Below, one piece after another: positions 1-7,524 of a stretch of 16,386 nucleotides of DNA; the stretch's first letter is position 1; every line of letters starts with the position of its first letter. This stretch comes from CAIJXB01 sp964439595. Lineage in GTDB: Bacteria; Chlamydiota; Chlamydiia; Chlamydiales; Rhabdochlamydiaceae. The stretch lies in assembly GCA_964439595.1 (NCBI GenBank), contig CAYTOK010000027.1, positions 1 to 16,386 on the forward strand, read 5' to 3'. A program made the translations under genes and the position numbers. The notes beneath the pieces are model-generated. The model was not told the DNA's origin. It made no database searches and worked only from the letters and a program-made list of their open reading frames with translations.

Positions 1-31
1 CCGATGCTCTAACCACCTGAGCTACTGCCCC
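1..31 (-). tRNA. tRNA, 5' half only (isotype not determinable)
   Basis: Read on the minus strand, the first 31 bases give a tRNA 5' acceptor strand (GGGGCAG), T8-A9, a D-arm of the GCTC...GAGC type with a GG-containing loop, and the start of the anticodon stem. The anticodon, variable region and T-arm lie outside the window. The 5' GGGG start fits several isotypes (for example Ile, Val, Asp or Met), so no amino acid is assigned. A promoter-like pair stands just upstream. Confidence 0.9.
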
Positions 32-40
32 AAAGTGAGA

Positions 41-70
41 ATTTTATCCTGAAAAAGAAAAGAAAAGCAA
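41..70 (-). promoter_or_regulatory. Predicted promoter of the partial tRNA
   Basis: On the minus strand a TTGCTT -35 element (plus positions 65-70) and a TAAAAT -10 element (41-46) are separated by 18 bases. Transcription would start near position 34, about 3 bases before the tRNA 5' end at 31. This is a pattern match to the housekeeping sigma consensus only. Confidence 0.5.
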
Positions 71-158
71 GAGGAATTTGTGAAGATGATGAAATTCTTT
101 TGCAGATAATCTAGAAAATTGAGTATACCTTGGCTTTTATTTGGAGAGGAATTTTTTT

Positions 159-1385
159 ATGGTAAGTAAAGTAATACCTTCTCTTGCTTTGGTTTTAGCT
201 GGTTTTTCCACGCAAAATCTACAAGGGGATGACATTTATGAGCAAGAGGTTTCCTCTGGCGATGTGGCTGTAGTGGAGCCTGTTTTATTATCTAGAACAG
301 ACAACTTGCCTTTGGAGAGCTTTGAAGACTCTACAGATCCTTATTTAGAAGGGTATATACAAGCACTTGTTGACATGCATTTTTACGAGTATAGAGTCAT
401 CGTTACTGTAAAAGATCACCATGTCTTTTTGTCAAATTTACCTGTAAATGAGCTTACGGCAACAAGTATAATTTCTTTTGTAAGTGATTTGCCCGGTGTT
501 CTATCTGTAAAGGTTAAAGAAATTAGCACTGAAGAACTTGCGGCGAGAGCACAATACGCAGAACAGCCAAGGGTTAACGGCATTTGGTTCCCGCAAACCA
601 CAATGCTTTTTCAGCCACTAATAGCTGATCCAAGAGAGCCTAATAACTATGCTGCCTATCGTTACGGAGATCAAGTTGTAGGGAAGCAGGCGGCATCTGT
701 GGCGATTGGGGACGATTTCCCTCTTTTTCGCTGGAGAGATGTGTTTAGATGGCACGGAGACTTACAGATCGGCATTCAGGGCGGTATTTGGGCAGTGTTT
801 AATTATAAAAGCATTCCTAGAAGAAATGATGAGAGTTGCGAGCTAGTAAATACGGATTATTTTTTGGGAATTCCTTTGACATACGCCTATGATAAATGGT
901 CTTTTAGAGCAAGACTGTATCATATTTCTAGTCACCTAGGAGATGAGCTTATTGTAAATTACCCAAAATATGTCCATTTAAGGAAGAATCCTAGCTATGA
1001 AGCTATAGAGTTTGCAGGGTCCTATCAATTATCTGGACATTTGCGAACATATGGTGGCCCTGGAGTTATTTTACACAGTGATCAATCTTTTCCTATGAAA
1101 ACTTTTTTTGTCAAATATGGCGTTGAGCTTAAAATATTAGGGCAAAAACTGTATTATCATCAGCTTTATGGAACGCCCTTTTTGGCTATTCATTTAGAAA
1201 ATTGGCAAGTACGAGACTGGAACTTGGATCTTTTTGTTAAGTTAGGCTATGAGCTTGGTAAATTGCAAGGTGTAGGCCGTAAAATGCGTCTTTATATAGA
1301 TTACCATCACGGCTATTCTTATGAAGGACAGTTTTTCTTAGAAAAAACGCAGTACGGAGAGCTCGGTTTTTCTTGGGGCTTTTAA
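159..1385 (+). CDS. Exported protein with BON-like domain and DUF1207 domain
   Basis: This 408-residue protein starts with a Sec-type signal (K4, then a hydrophobic stretch to about residue 16). Residues about 62-120 resemble a BON domain: alternating small beta strands and a V-x-V-x-x-x-x-V-F-L-S-x-L-P pattern. From about residue 143 (WFPQTTMLFQPLIADPREP) to the C-terminus it has the features I associate with DUF1207: many alternating aromatic strands, a YHxSSHLGDE segment, and an ending of G-x-S-W-G-F. This suggests an outer-membrane beta-barrel-like product, but its function is unknown. I placed the start at ATG 159 because GGAGAGGA (143-150) sits 8 bases ahead; the frame is also open from a TTG at 141, which overlaps the ribosome site. 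Its stop overlaps the stop of the converging LOG-domain gene. From memory a homologue lies in the CT383-CT387 neighbourhood of C. trachomatis. Confidence 0.8.
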   Translation: MVSKVIPSLALVLAGFSTQNLQGDDIYEQEVSSGDVAVVEPVLLSRTDNLPLESFEDSTDPYLEGYIQALVDMHFYEYRVIVTVKDHHVFLSNLPVNELTATSIISFVSDLPGVLSVKVKEISTEELAARAQYAEQPRVNGIWFPQTTMLFQPLIADPREPNNYAAYRYGDQVVGKQAASVAIGDDFPLFRWRDVFRWHGDLQIGIQGGIWAVFNYKSIPRRNDESCELVNTDYFLGIPLTYAYDKWSFRARLYHISSHLGDELIVNYPKYVHLRKNPSYEAIEFAGSYQLSGHLRTYGGPGVILHSDQSFPMKTFFVKYGVELKILGQKLYYHQLYGTPFLAIHLENWQVRDWNLDLFVKLGYELGKLQGVGRKMRLYIDYHHGYSYEGQFFLEKTQYGELGFSWGF

Positions 1386-3511
1386 AAAGGAGTTGTTACC
1401 GTTACGAACCCATCTTCAAAGATGGGTCCGTCTTTTCCTATACTTAGATTCCCTGTCAAAAATTTCTGGTATACTTTAAGTCCTTGTCTAGCGTTTTGTA
1501 CACAGAAAAAACAGTTGCTGACCCATTCAGAGCCGGCTATTGTTCCAGAAGCGAGATTGCATTTGAATCTTGTTGTAATTTTTTGTTTCCAATATTCAGG
1601 AGGTCCAAAAAGTAGTACGGGAGTTGAAGAAGTGGACCCAACTTTTCTGCGAAGTTCTTCTAAGCTGTATTCAAAATCTGTTCCAATACCACCAGCTAAG
1701 AAGATGGGAAAGTCTAAATGAAATTCTGCTTGTCTTTCTACGAGACGATCTAACCTATAGGTCATTTTAATATCGATGTATGGATTTTGTATTTGTTCAT
1801 TAACAACTGTATTTGTTTTATTTTGAAAATCTACAATATTTGCGCAGGAAAGTAGATTTAGTGATTTAGCTATTTTATTTCCCATTTCCATAACTCCGGG
1901 GCCTCCTCCTGTAATAAGGGCAATGGGTGTTCCTTTATTTAAAAGAGGGTGCTGTACCTGATGTCGTAGTATTTCTAGCTCTTGAAAAAGTTGATGCAGT
2001 TCGGCTTCTAAGGCGCTAGATAGGAGGTTAGAGCCGTAAATACCGAATGAAGCAGCATTTAAAAAATCATTAACTAGATGTAGTGGAGTAAACATTCCGG
2101 TATCTTTATTTGGTTTAGGGACGTACTGGAGGATCTGCTGGGATTTTTTATCAACCCAATAGACCGGGATAGCAAATTGAGCAAGGTCATGCAATAAAGA
2201 CCGATCTTCATAAGAAAAAAAATCTCCGTAGGAGTGGGATGGTTTTTGGAAATATATTCTTTTCAGGCACCTATGAACCATTTCACTAAGGAGGTTTTTT
2301 TTAAGTAAAGGGGAGGGAAAGAAACGAGAAAATAGGACGCCTTGACTTGTGATAAGCCCATTTGTCATTGCTTTTAAGAAGGGATAAATAGGCTGTTGTT
2401 CAATGTATTTTTCTACGAGTATAGCTTGATTTTCAGGGTGGTAAATCATCCCGGGAAAATTATAAAAGTGAGGATCTCTCGTAATCCAATCCTGTGGCTT
2501 TAAATTCACGAGTTGATCGCTTTTAACAATAAAGACGGCAGCTTTGTGGTGAAATGGCTTTGGGGCTATTTCAAAGGCGTTAAATAAAGTGTCTTTATCC
2601 TCAAGACGTGCTTGAAGCTGTTCTCTATCTGCAAAGAATACATGTTCCCTATGAGGCTCTAAAGTAAAAAATTCTAGGGGAATTGTTTGTATTGCGGAAG
2701 AAGAGCTGCCAAAAAATTCATATATGTCCCCAGATTCTTTTGTATCAGGCTCTAATAAGTTGGCCGATGTGTGTTCAAAGCCTATAGGTAATAGCTCTTT
2801 TTTGACTCTAGCAAAAGCAGTTCGAATATGAAGGGGTTTGGTTTTTGCAAGTAAAATGGTATTGTCTTCTAAAATTCTAGGTTTTTGAGGATTCCATTTT
2901 TGTATTAGCTGTAAGAGTGATCTCATTTTAAGGGTAGGGTTTTTTAAGGCTTTCCCTATTATAGGGATAAATCCCTGCGCTGTGGAGTCATAGGTGACCG
3001 TTCCATCAAGTAAAGAAAGAAACGCGACCATATGGTCACCTTTCTTTTCTAAAAGAAACTCCTCGCTATTTTGTGGATCTCCTAAAAAAAGTAGAGGTCT
3101 TCCCATACGATCATTACGATTGAACATTCTAAGCAGATAATCAGGATTTTGTACGAGTCTTCTATCGTCTGCTGCAAATAATTTCCCTACATAAGAGCCT
3201 ATAGAGAGGTTGTCTAGTAAAGCTTCAGCAATCTCTCCGTAGGCAGTAAGAGATACTTCTACTTCAGCGCTATGAGCTTCTTTGTCTAAGTGATAGGCGA
3301 TTCCGACACCATTAAGTCCTAGTTGAGCCAGTGTGCTTTTTAAATTGAAGGAAACAAGGGGAATATCTATCTCAAATCCTTTAAATACACTAGAAATATG
3401 TTTAATTGAGACCGAAGCTCTAGCTTCTCGACTGCTTATTTTTTCATATTTAGAAATAAAGCCATCAGGAGAAACAAGGTCATATAAATCTGCTGTTAAG
3501 TAACTCTCCAT
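1382..3511 (-). CDS. LOG-family (lysine-decarboxylase-like fold) protein with long N-terminal extension
   Basis: This 709-residue protein has two parts. The C-terminal part (about 485-690) has the Rossmann-type LOG signature: GSNLLSSA at 493-500, GGGPGVMEMGN at 535-545, and AGGIGTDFEYSLEEL at 606-620. The last is a variant of the PGGxGTxxE phosphate-binding motif with A in place of P. LOG domains of known function release a base from nucleoside monophosphates. The first 480 residues match nothing I recognise, have no clear membrane segment, and are much longer than stand-alone LOG proteins (about 180-200 residues). The start ATG at 3511 has GGGAG about 11 bases ahead. The gene converges on the DUF1207 gene and diverges from the MYG1-family gene. 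From memory CT387 of C. trachomatis is a similarly long protein with a Rossmann-fold annotation. Enzyme activity on nucleotides is inferred from motifs only. Confidence 0.8.
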   Translation of the reverse strand: MESYLTADLYDLVSPDGFISKYEKISSREARASVSIKHISSVFKGFEIDIPLVSFNLKSTLAQLGLNGVGIAYHLDKEAHSAEVEVSLTAYGEIAEALLDNLSIGSYVGKLFAADDRRLVQNPDYLLRMFNRNDRMGRPLLFLGDPQNSEEFLLEKKGDHMVAFLSLLDGTVTYDSTAQGFIPIIGKALKNPTLKMRSLLQLIQKWNPQKPRILEDNTILLAKTKPLHIRTAFARVKKELLPIGFEHTSANLLEPDTKESGDIYEFFGSSSSAIQTIPLEFFTLEPHREHVFFADREQLQARLEDKDTLFNAFEIAPKPFHHKAAVFIVKSDQLVNLKPQDWITRDPHFYNFPGMIYHPENQAILVEKYIEQQPIYPFLKAMTNGLITSQGVLFSRFFPSPLLKKNLLSEMVHRCLKRIYFQKPSHSYGDFFSYEDRSLLHDLAQFAIPVYWVDKKSQQILQYVPKPNKDTGMFTPLHLVNDFLNAASFGIYGSNLLSSALEAELHQLFQELEILRHQVQHPLLNKGTPIALITGGGPGVMEMGNKIAKSLNLLSCANIVDFQNKTNTVVNEQIQNPYIDIKMTYRLDRLVERQAEFHLDFPIFLAGGIGTDFEYSLEELRRKVGSTSSTPVLLFGPPEYWKQKITTRFKCNLASGTIAGSEWVSNCFFCVQNARQGLKVYQKFLTGNLSIGKDGPIFEDGFVTVTTPF

Positions 3512-3549
3512 AGAAAGGAAATCTCCCTGTATTTGTTTGTTTTCTTCAC

Positions 3550-3577
3550 ACTATAGGAATCTTGTGAAAAATGCAAA
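3550..3577 (-). promoter_or_regulatory. Predicted promoter of the LOG-domain gene
   Basis: On the minus strand a TATAGT -10 element (plus positions 3550-3555) lies 16 bases from a weak TTTGCA -35-like element (3572-3577). The predicted transcript leader is about 30 bases and includes the GGGAG ribosome site. The -35 match is poor. Confidence 0.4.
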
Positions 3578-3602
3578 AAAATAGGTTGCTGTTTTTATTC
3601 TA

Positions 3603-3631
3603 TTGAATTAGATTGATCTGTTTATTATATG
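3603..3631 (+). promoter_or_regulatory. Weak predicted promoter of the MYG1-HIT-HEAT gene cluster
   Basis: TTGAAT (3603-3608) and TATATG (3626-3631) are 17 bases apart and would start a transcript about 20 bases before the ATG at 3658. An alternative pair, TTGCTG (3586-3591) with TAGATT (3609-3614), also has 17-base spacing. The sequence cannot decide between them. Confidence 0.3.
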
Positions 3632-3657
3632 GGAAATGTTGTGTTAAAGGGGATGTC

Positions 3658-4554
3658 ATGCAGTTTTTTCGAAGTTTAGGGACTCATAATGGAACATTTC
3701 ATGCCGATGAGGTAACGGCAGCTGCTCTTTTGGTGTATTACGATTTTGTAGATGAAGAAAAAATTATTCGTACACGAGATAAAAATATATTAGATCAGTG
3801 CTCATTCGTGTGTGATGTTGGAGGGGAATTTAATCCTGAAAAAAAAAGATTTGATCACCATCAGTCGTCTTATGAAGGAGAGTTGAGTAGCGCTGGGATG
3901 ATTTGGTCGTATCTTAAAGATATAAGTGTTGTAGATGAGGCTACGTATCTTTTTTTGAATCATTCTTTAATACAAGGCGTTGACGCACACGATAATGGCA
4001 GGGTTACTTTAGAGCCAGGAGTTTGCAGTTTTTCACAAATTATTAGCAATTTTGTCCCCGTGCAGTATGATGCTCCAGAAGAGGAGCAAAATAAAGCATT
4101 TCATGATGCTTTACAATTTGTTTTAGGTCATTTAAGAAGAGTTCTTGCTAGATTTGCTTATATTAAACAGTGTGAAAATACAGTGAAAGCTGCTATGGAG
4201 CAAGGGCGTGAGTTTCTTTTATTTGATAAATCAATGCCGTGGATGGATGTATTTTTTGACCTGGGGGGAGAAAAGCATCCCGCCCAGTTTATTGTTATGC
4301 CCTCAGGGGACCAGTGGAAACTGAAGGGGATTCCTCCCACCACTAACGATAGGATGAAAGTAAGAACGCCTCTTCCTAAAGAGTGGGCAGGTCTTTTAGA
4401 GGAAGAGCTTAAGCTTGTAAGTGGTATTTCGGGAGCCGTATTTTGTCATAAAGGTCTTTTTATTTCTGTTTGGAAGACAAAAGAAGATGCGCTTAAAGCT
4501 CTTGCTTATACCTTAAAAAGGGAGTGTAAAAAAGATGAGTACAGTATTTTCTGA
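3658..4554 (+). CDS. MYG1/UPF0160-family metal-dependent hydrolase (DHH-like)
   Basis: The 298-residue product matches the MYG1 family, whose eukaryotic members act as 3'-5' RNA exonucleases. Visible motifs are T9-HNGTFHADE (to residue 18), CDVGGEF (52-58), FDHHQ (65-69), DAHDNG (109-114) and a late GAVFCHKGLFISVW segment (259-272). The His and Asp residues in the first four are the expected metal ligands. Bacterial members of unknown substrate are about this length, so the gene looks complete. I chose ATG 3658, with AAGGGG about 6 bases ahead, over the longer frame from TTG 3613, because the family begins close to the THNGTFHADE motif. It is first in a + strand cluster, and its last 20 bases overlap the HIT gene in another frame, which points to translational coupling. 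From memory the C. trachomatis counterpart is CT386. RNase activity is inferred, not shown. Confidence 0.9.
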   Translation: MQFFRSLGTHNGTFHADEVTAAALLVYYDFVDEEKIIRTRDKNILDQCSFVCDVGGEFNPEKKRFDHHQSSYEGELSSAGMIWSYLKDISVVDEATYLFLNHSLIQGVDAHDNGRVTLEPGVCSFSQIISNFVPVQYDAPEEEQNKAFHDALQFVLGHLRRVLARFAYIKQCENTVKAAMEQGREFLLFDKSMPWMDVFFDLGGEKHPAQFIVMPSGDQWKLKGIPPTTNDRMKVRTPLPKEWAGLLEEELKLVSGISGAVFCHKGLFISVWKTKEDALKALAYTLKRECKKDEYSIF

Positions 4555-4879
4555 AATTATCAAAGGAAATATCCCTTGTGATAAGGTATTTGAAAATGAA
4601 AGAATACTAGTTTTTAAAGATATAGCACCGAAATCTTCTGTTCATGTTCTTATTGTACCTAAGAAGGAAATTCGCTGTTTACAAGAAGTTGAAGCTGCAG
4701 ATCTGTCCTTACTTACTGAAATGATTGTTGTTGCGCAAGAGCTAGCTGTAAAACTGGGGATTGCAGATGGATACAGGCTTCTTACAAATAATGGGAGGAG
4801 AGGGGGGCAAATGGTAGACCACCTGCATTTTCATTTAATTGGAGGCGATCCGCTTGTTACTCATACGGAACTTGGATAA
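4535..4879 (+). CDS. HIT (histidine triad) family nucleotide-binding protein, Hint-like
   Basis: This 114-residue protein is a standard bacterial Hint-type HIT hydrolase. It has the N-terminal VFSEIIKGNIPCDKVFEN pattern and the core K-D-I-A-P...VHVLIVPK (28-43). The triad HLHFHLIGG covers 96-104, with H98 expected to be the nucleophile. Such enzymes hydrolyse adenosine phosphoramidates or related nucleotide conjugates in the cytoplasm. The length is typical (110-120), so it looks intact. The ATG at 4535 is preceded by AAGGGAG (4518-4524), about 10 bases away and inside the upstream gene. It overlaps the MYG1 gene by 20 bases, and the HEAT-repeat gene starts 3 bases after its stop. From memory CT385 of C. 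trachomatis is annotated as a HIT protein in the same position. Confidence 0.93.
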   Translation: MSTVFSEIIKGNIPCDKVFENERILVFKDIAPKSSVHVLIVPKKEIRCLQEVEAADLSLLTEMIVVAQELAVKLGIADGYRLLTNNGRRGGQMVDHLHFHLIGGDPLVTHTELG

Positions 4880-4882
4880 TCT

Positions 4883-6646
4883 GTGAAGTGGAAACTAGGC
4901 CTTTTTCTTTTTCCTGTTTTATCGGTGCACTGTCTAGCTGATGTAAAGGTATCAGAGGATACGGTTGTTCACCGTATTCATAATCATCTACTTATTAAAG
5001 ATGAGGGTGCGGCTATTGAAGAGGCTCGCCATTTTCTATCTACACATTCTTCCTTACAAGATTTTCACTTTAAACAAGTGCAAATGGCCTATTTAGAGGC
5101 TCTTTGCCGTAAGGGAGAAGAAGTTGAGGCATTAGATAGGTATTCCCTCATTTTCTCTAAGGAGGAAAATGAAAAAGATCGCAAATTACTTTTAGAGTGG
5201 CTTGCTTGGGGAGTTCTGGGAAAAGGGGAGGGATCACCTCTTCTTTTAATTCGACTGTATTCTTTAATGGGAGCTTCTTTTACCCAGGATGCTAGAGCTA
5301 TACCTGTTTTACTAAGAGAGCTTAGAGGAAGTAATGCTTTTTTACGCTCTTTGGCTGTAAAGCTTTCCATGCACTATGGAGATGCTCCTTTGCAGGATGA
5401 GCTTTTGCGACTTCTTAAGGAAGAAAAAGTGTGGTTTGTCCGCTTAGAGGTTATTAAAGCAGTGGGAGCTCTTCGAATAGAAAAAGCAAAAAGTCTTTTG
5501 CAAGACATTCTAATTCAGACTAGAGCTTTAGCGGAAGAAAGAGGGGCTGCTATTTTATCTTTACTAAGCATGTGCGATAAGGTAACTAAAGAGGAGCTAT
5601 CATATCTTCTTCAAAGTAACAGAGCTGGGCTTCGCCATTTAGCCAGTGAAATTATAGCCCATCTTAATTTAGAAGAGGAAGTGGAAAGTCTGATCCCTCT
5701 TTTAGAGGACTCTTCGCCTGATGTACGCATTTCTGCTATGAATACCCTGGGACTACTAAGAGTTAAAGAACTGAAAGGAATTCCTGTTGCTTCTTATGTA
5801 AGAAAAAATTTAGCTGCAAATATTCCTTCTATTTCTATTACGGCTGCTTGGTTAATGACTATTTTAGGGGATTTAGAGGGGGTAGAAAAACTTAAAGGAT
5901 GGATTGAAGGAGATGATTTAGAAGCTAAAAGGATGGGGGCAGCAGCATTAGCTGCTAGTGGTCCTTTTGGGGTAAATCTTTCTTTAGAGGAGATCAAAAA
6001 GCAAAAAGACCTATACACTAAAGTGAACTTAGCTGTAGGCTTAATTGGGTTAAGAAAAGAGTTGAAATTATCTTCAGAAGTTCTTTTCCAGGCTATAGTA
6101 GATTCTGAGGACTCTCTTTGGATGTGGGATACGGGAGGAAATCCTCTTTTTCGCTCTTTAATGCCAAGTAAGGTTCGTCATATAGATGAGATTCCCCGTT
6201 ATCCTCTAGTGGTTGATCAATTAGCTAAATTAGAGATCTTTTCTATTTTAAGCATTCTTAAATATCCTAATGCCTTAGTTGCTGTGAAAAAATTTCTTAA
6301 GCATCAAGACGCTTCCATTTCAGGAACCGCTGCTATGATTCTTTTACAAGAAGGGGATGAGACAGTTTTAGATTTAATTAAAGAGTTGCTTAGTGATCCT
6401 GATGAGCAAATTAGAGTTCAAGCAGCTCTTATCTTAGCTCTAATGGGCTCAGACCCGTCGGCTGCTTCCGTTCTTATAGATGCTTATAGTAAAGTGGGAA
6501 GAGATATGAAATTGCATATTTTGGAGGCTATAGGACGTATAGGGGATCCCTCCACCATGCCTTTTCTATTAGAAGTATTAAAAGAGCCTTTTCAAGGCTT
6601 ACGTGTTGTTGCAGCTTCTGCTTTAATCCAGTGTTTATATCACTAG
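4883..6646 (+). CDS. Exported HEAT-repeat protein
   Basis: This 587-residue protein has a signal-like N-terminus (K2, K4, then hydrophobic residues to about 15, possible cleavage after A19), followed by mainly helical sequence. HEAT or PBS-lyase-like helical pairs are visible: AIPVLLRELRGSNAFLRSLAVK (139-160), WFVRLEVIKAVGALRIEKA (184-202), SLIPLLEDSSPDVRISAMNTLG (269-290), LLSDPDEQIRVQAALILALMG (502-522) and DMKLHILEAIGRIGDPSTMPFLLEVL (541-566). HEAT repeats are protein-binding scaffolds; partners are unknown. C17 is not a convincing lipoprotein site because H16 precedes it. Translation probably begins at GTG 4883 with only a weak GGA ribosome site, consistent with coupling to the HIT gene 3 bases upstream. 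It is the last gene of the + cluster and converges with an unrecognised minus gene 30 bases on. From memory CT384 occupies this place in C. trachomatis. Confidence 0.8.
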   Translation: MKWKLGLFLFPVLSVHCLADVKVSEDTVVHRIHNHLLIKDEGAAIEEARHFLSTHSSLQDFHFKQVQMAYLEALCRKGEEVEALDRYSLIFSKEENEKDRKLLLEWLAWGVLGKGEGSPLLLIRLYSLMGASFTQDARAIPVLLRELRGSNAFLRSLAVKLSMHYGDAPLQDELLRLLKEEKVWFVRLEVIKAVGALRIEKAKSLLQDILIQTRALAEERGAAILSLLSMCDKVTKEELSYLLQSNRAGLRHLASEIIAHLNLEEEVESLIPLLEDSSPDVRISAMNTLGLLRVKELKGIPVASYVRKNLAANIPSISITAAWLMTILGDLEGVEKLKGWIEGDDLEAKRMGAAALAASGPFGVNLSLEEIKKQKDLYTKVNLAVGLIGLRKELKLSSEVLFQAIVDSEDSLWMWDTGGNPLFRSLMPSKVRHIDEIPRYPLVVDQLAKLEIFSILSILKYPNALVAVKKFLKHQDASISGTAAMILLQEGDETVLDLIKELLSDPDEQIRVQAALILALMGSDPSAASVLIDAYSKVGRDMKLHILEAIGRIGDPSTMPFLLEVLKEPFQGLRVVAASALIQCLYH

Positions 6647-6649
6647 AGT

Positions 6650-6668
6650 AAATAGAGACATTCTATTT
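6650..6668. terminator. Weak hairpin between convergent genes
   Basis: AAATAG (6650-6655) and CTATTT (6663-6668) can form a 6-bp AT-rich stem with a 7-base loop in the 30-base gap between the HEAT-repeat gene and the converging 277-residue gene. There is no strong T-run after it on the plus strand, so its role as a terminator is doubtful. Confidence 0.2.
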
Positions 6669-6676
6669 CTGCTATT

Positions 6677-7510
6677 TTAAATAAAATCTCCGTAAATGGG
6701 ATGCGGATCGCTTTTATTGAACCTAAGTGTTTTTTTTGACTCCTCGCAAACGTCTTCAATAGTATCTCTATTTTCTGTGCGAAAAAGTCCTGTTTTAGTT
6801 GATTCTCCTACAGCATACAATCGGTATAAAATATAAGAATCGCCTTTCTGGAGATTGAGTGCATGTAACTCTGTAGAAAGACAGTGGTAGGCGTGGATTC
6901 CTGTAACAGGATCACCGAACGAGTAATTGGTAAAAAAGAGTTTCCCCATTCCCACAAAGTGCATGCTTGCAATGTGTAATATATGCTCAACCCGACATTT
7001 TGGGTTTAAAGAAAATGTGGCAAGACCTGTATAATCTTTTTTTGGTATAGTTCTGCGGGGGTCGATCCAATTTTCCTGTTTCATTTTAATTGGAATGTCT
7101 ATAGAAGTTGTGGATACTTTTTGATATAAAGCCTCTGAGTTTTTAGAAATTAGCGCTTTGTTGGCTAATTCGCATACTTTTAGATAGGTTGGGTATAGCT
7201 CTGCTGTTTTATCTGAAGCTTCGGCCCACTCGTACTGCGCTAGGGATTCGGCGATGATTTTTAAGTCAGTAGTTACGCTGCCGAGAATTCCTAATCCAAA
7301 AAAACGTAAGAATATTTGCCAGTAGGTGATGTCTGTTTTAGTCAACTTAACTAGTTGACCTGTACATGTTGTTTTTTTAATTGCTAAAATTTCTGTATCT
7401 AGATCACAATTTTTTATAAGATCTAAAGTTCGGATGTCAATATTTTTTAGGGAAAAATCGGCTTCGCTGTTTAGAGTCTCACAGCTTCTAGGACAACAAA
7501 AATTTAACAT
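6677..7510 (-). CDS. Hypothetical protein, 277 aa, not recognised
   Basis: I do not recognise this 277-residue protein. It starts with a short cysteine-rich tip (CCPRSC at 5-10) and has no signal peptide. The only moderately hydrophobic stretch is at about 64-79 (WQIFLRFFGLGILGSV), too weak to call a membrane segment. The C-terminal half contains a His-rich patch (EHILHIASMHFVGMGKLFF, 175-193, and GIHAYHCLSTELHA, 204-217) that could suggest a metal site, but no known motif is met. The ATG at 7510 has GAGCGGA close ahead. Only 14 bases separate it from the stop of the 499-residue gene upstream on the same strand, so both are probably one transcript. Codon and base use resemble the neighbours. 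It belongs to the island of lineage-specific-looking genes. Confidence 0.7.
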   Translation of the reverse strand: MLNFCCPRSCETLNSEADFSLKNIDIRTLDLIKNCDLDTEILAIKKTTCTGQLVKLTKTDITYWQIFLRFFGLGILGSVTTDLKIIAESLAQYEWAEASDKTAELYPTYLKVCELANKALISKNSEALYQKVSTTSIDIPIKMKQENWIDPRRTIPKKDYTGLATFSLNPKCRVEHILHIASMHFVGMGKLFFTNYSFGDPVTGIHAYHCLSTELHALNLQKGDSYILYRLYAVGESTKTGLFRTENRDTIEDVCEESKKTLRFNKSDPHPIYGDFI

Positions 7511-7524
7511 AAGTCCGCTCTTGG

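Noticed and set aside
4883..4939. Possible lipoprotein signal in the HEAT-repeat protein (C17).
   Set aside because: The residues before the cysteine (S-V-H) do not fit the lipobox, which needs a small residue just ahead of Cys.
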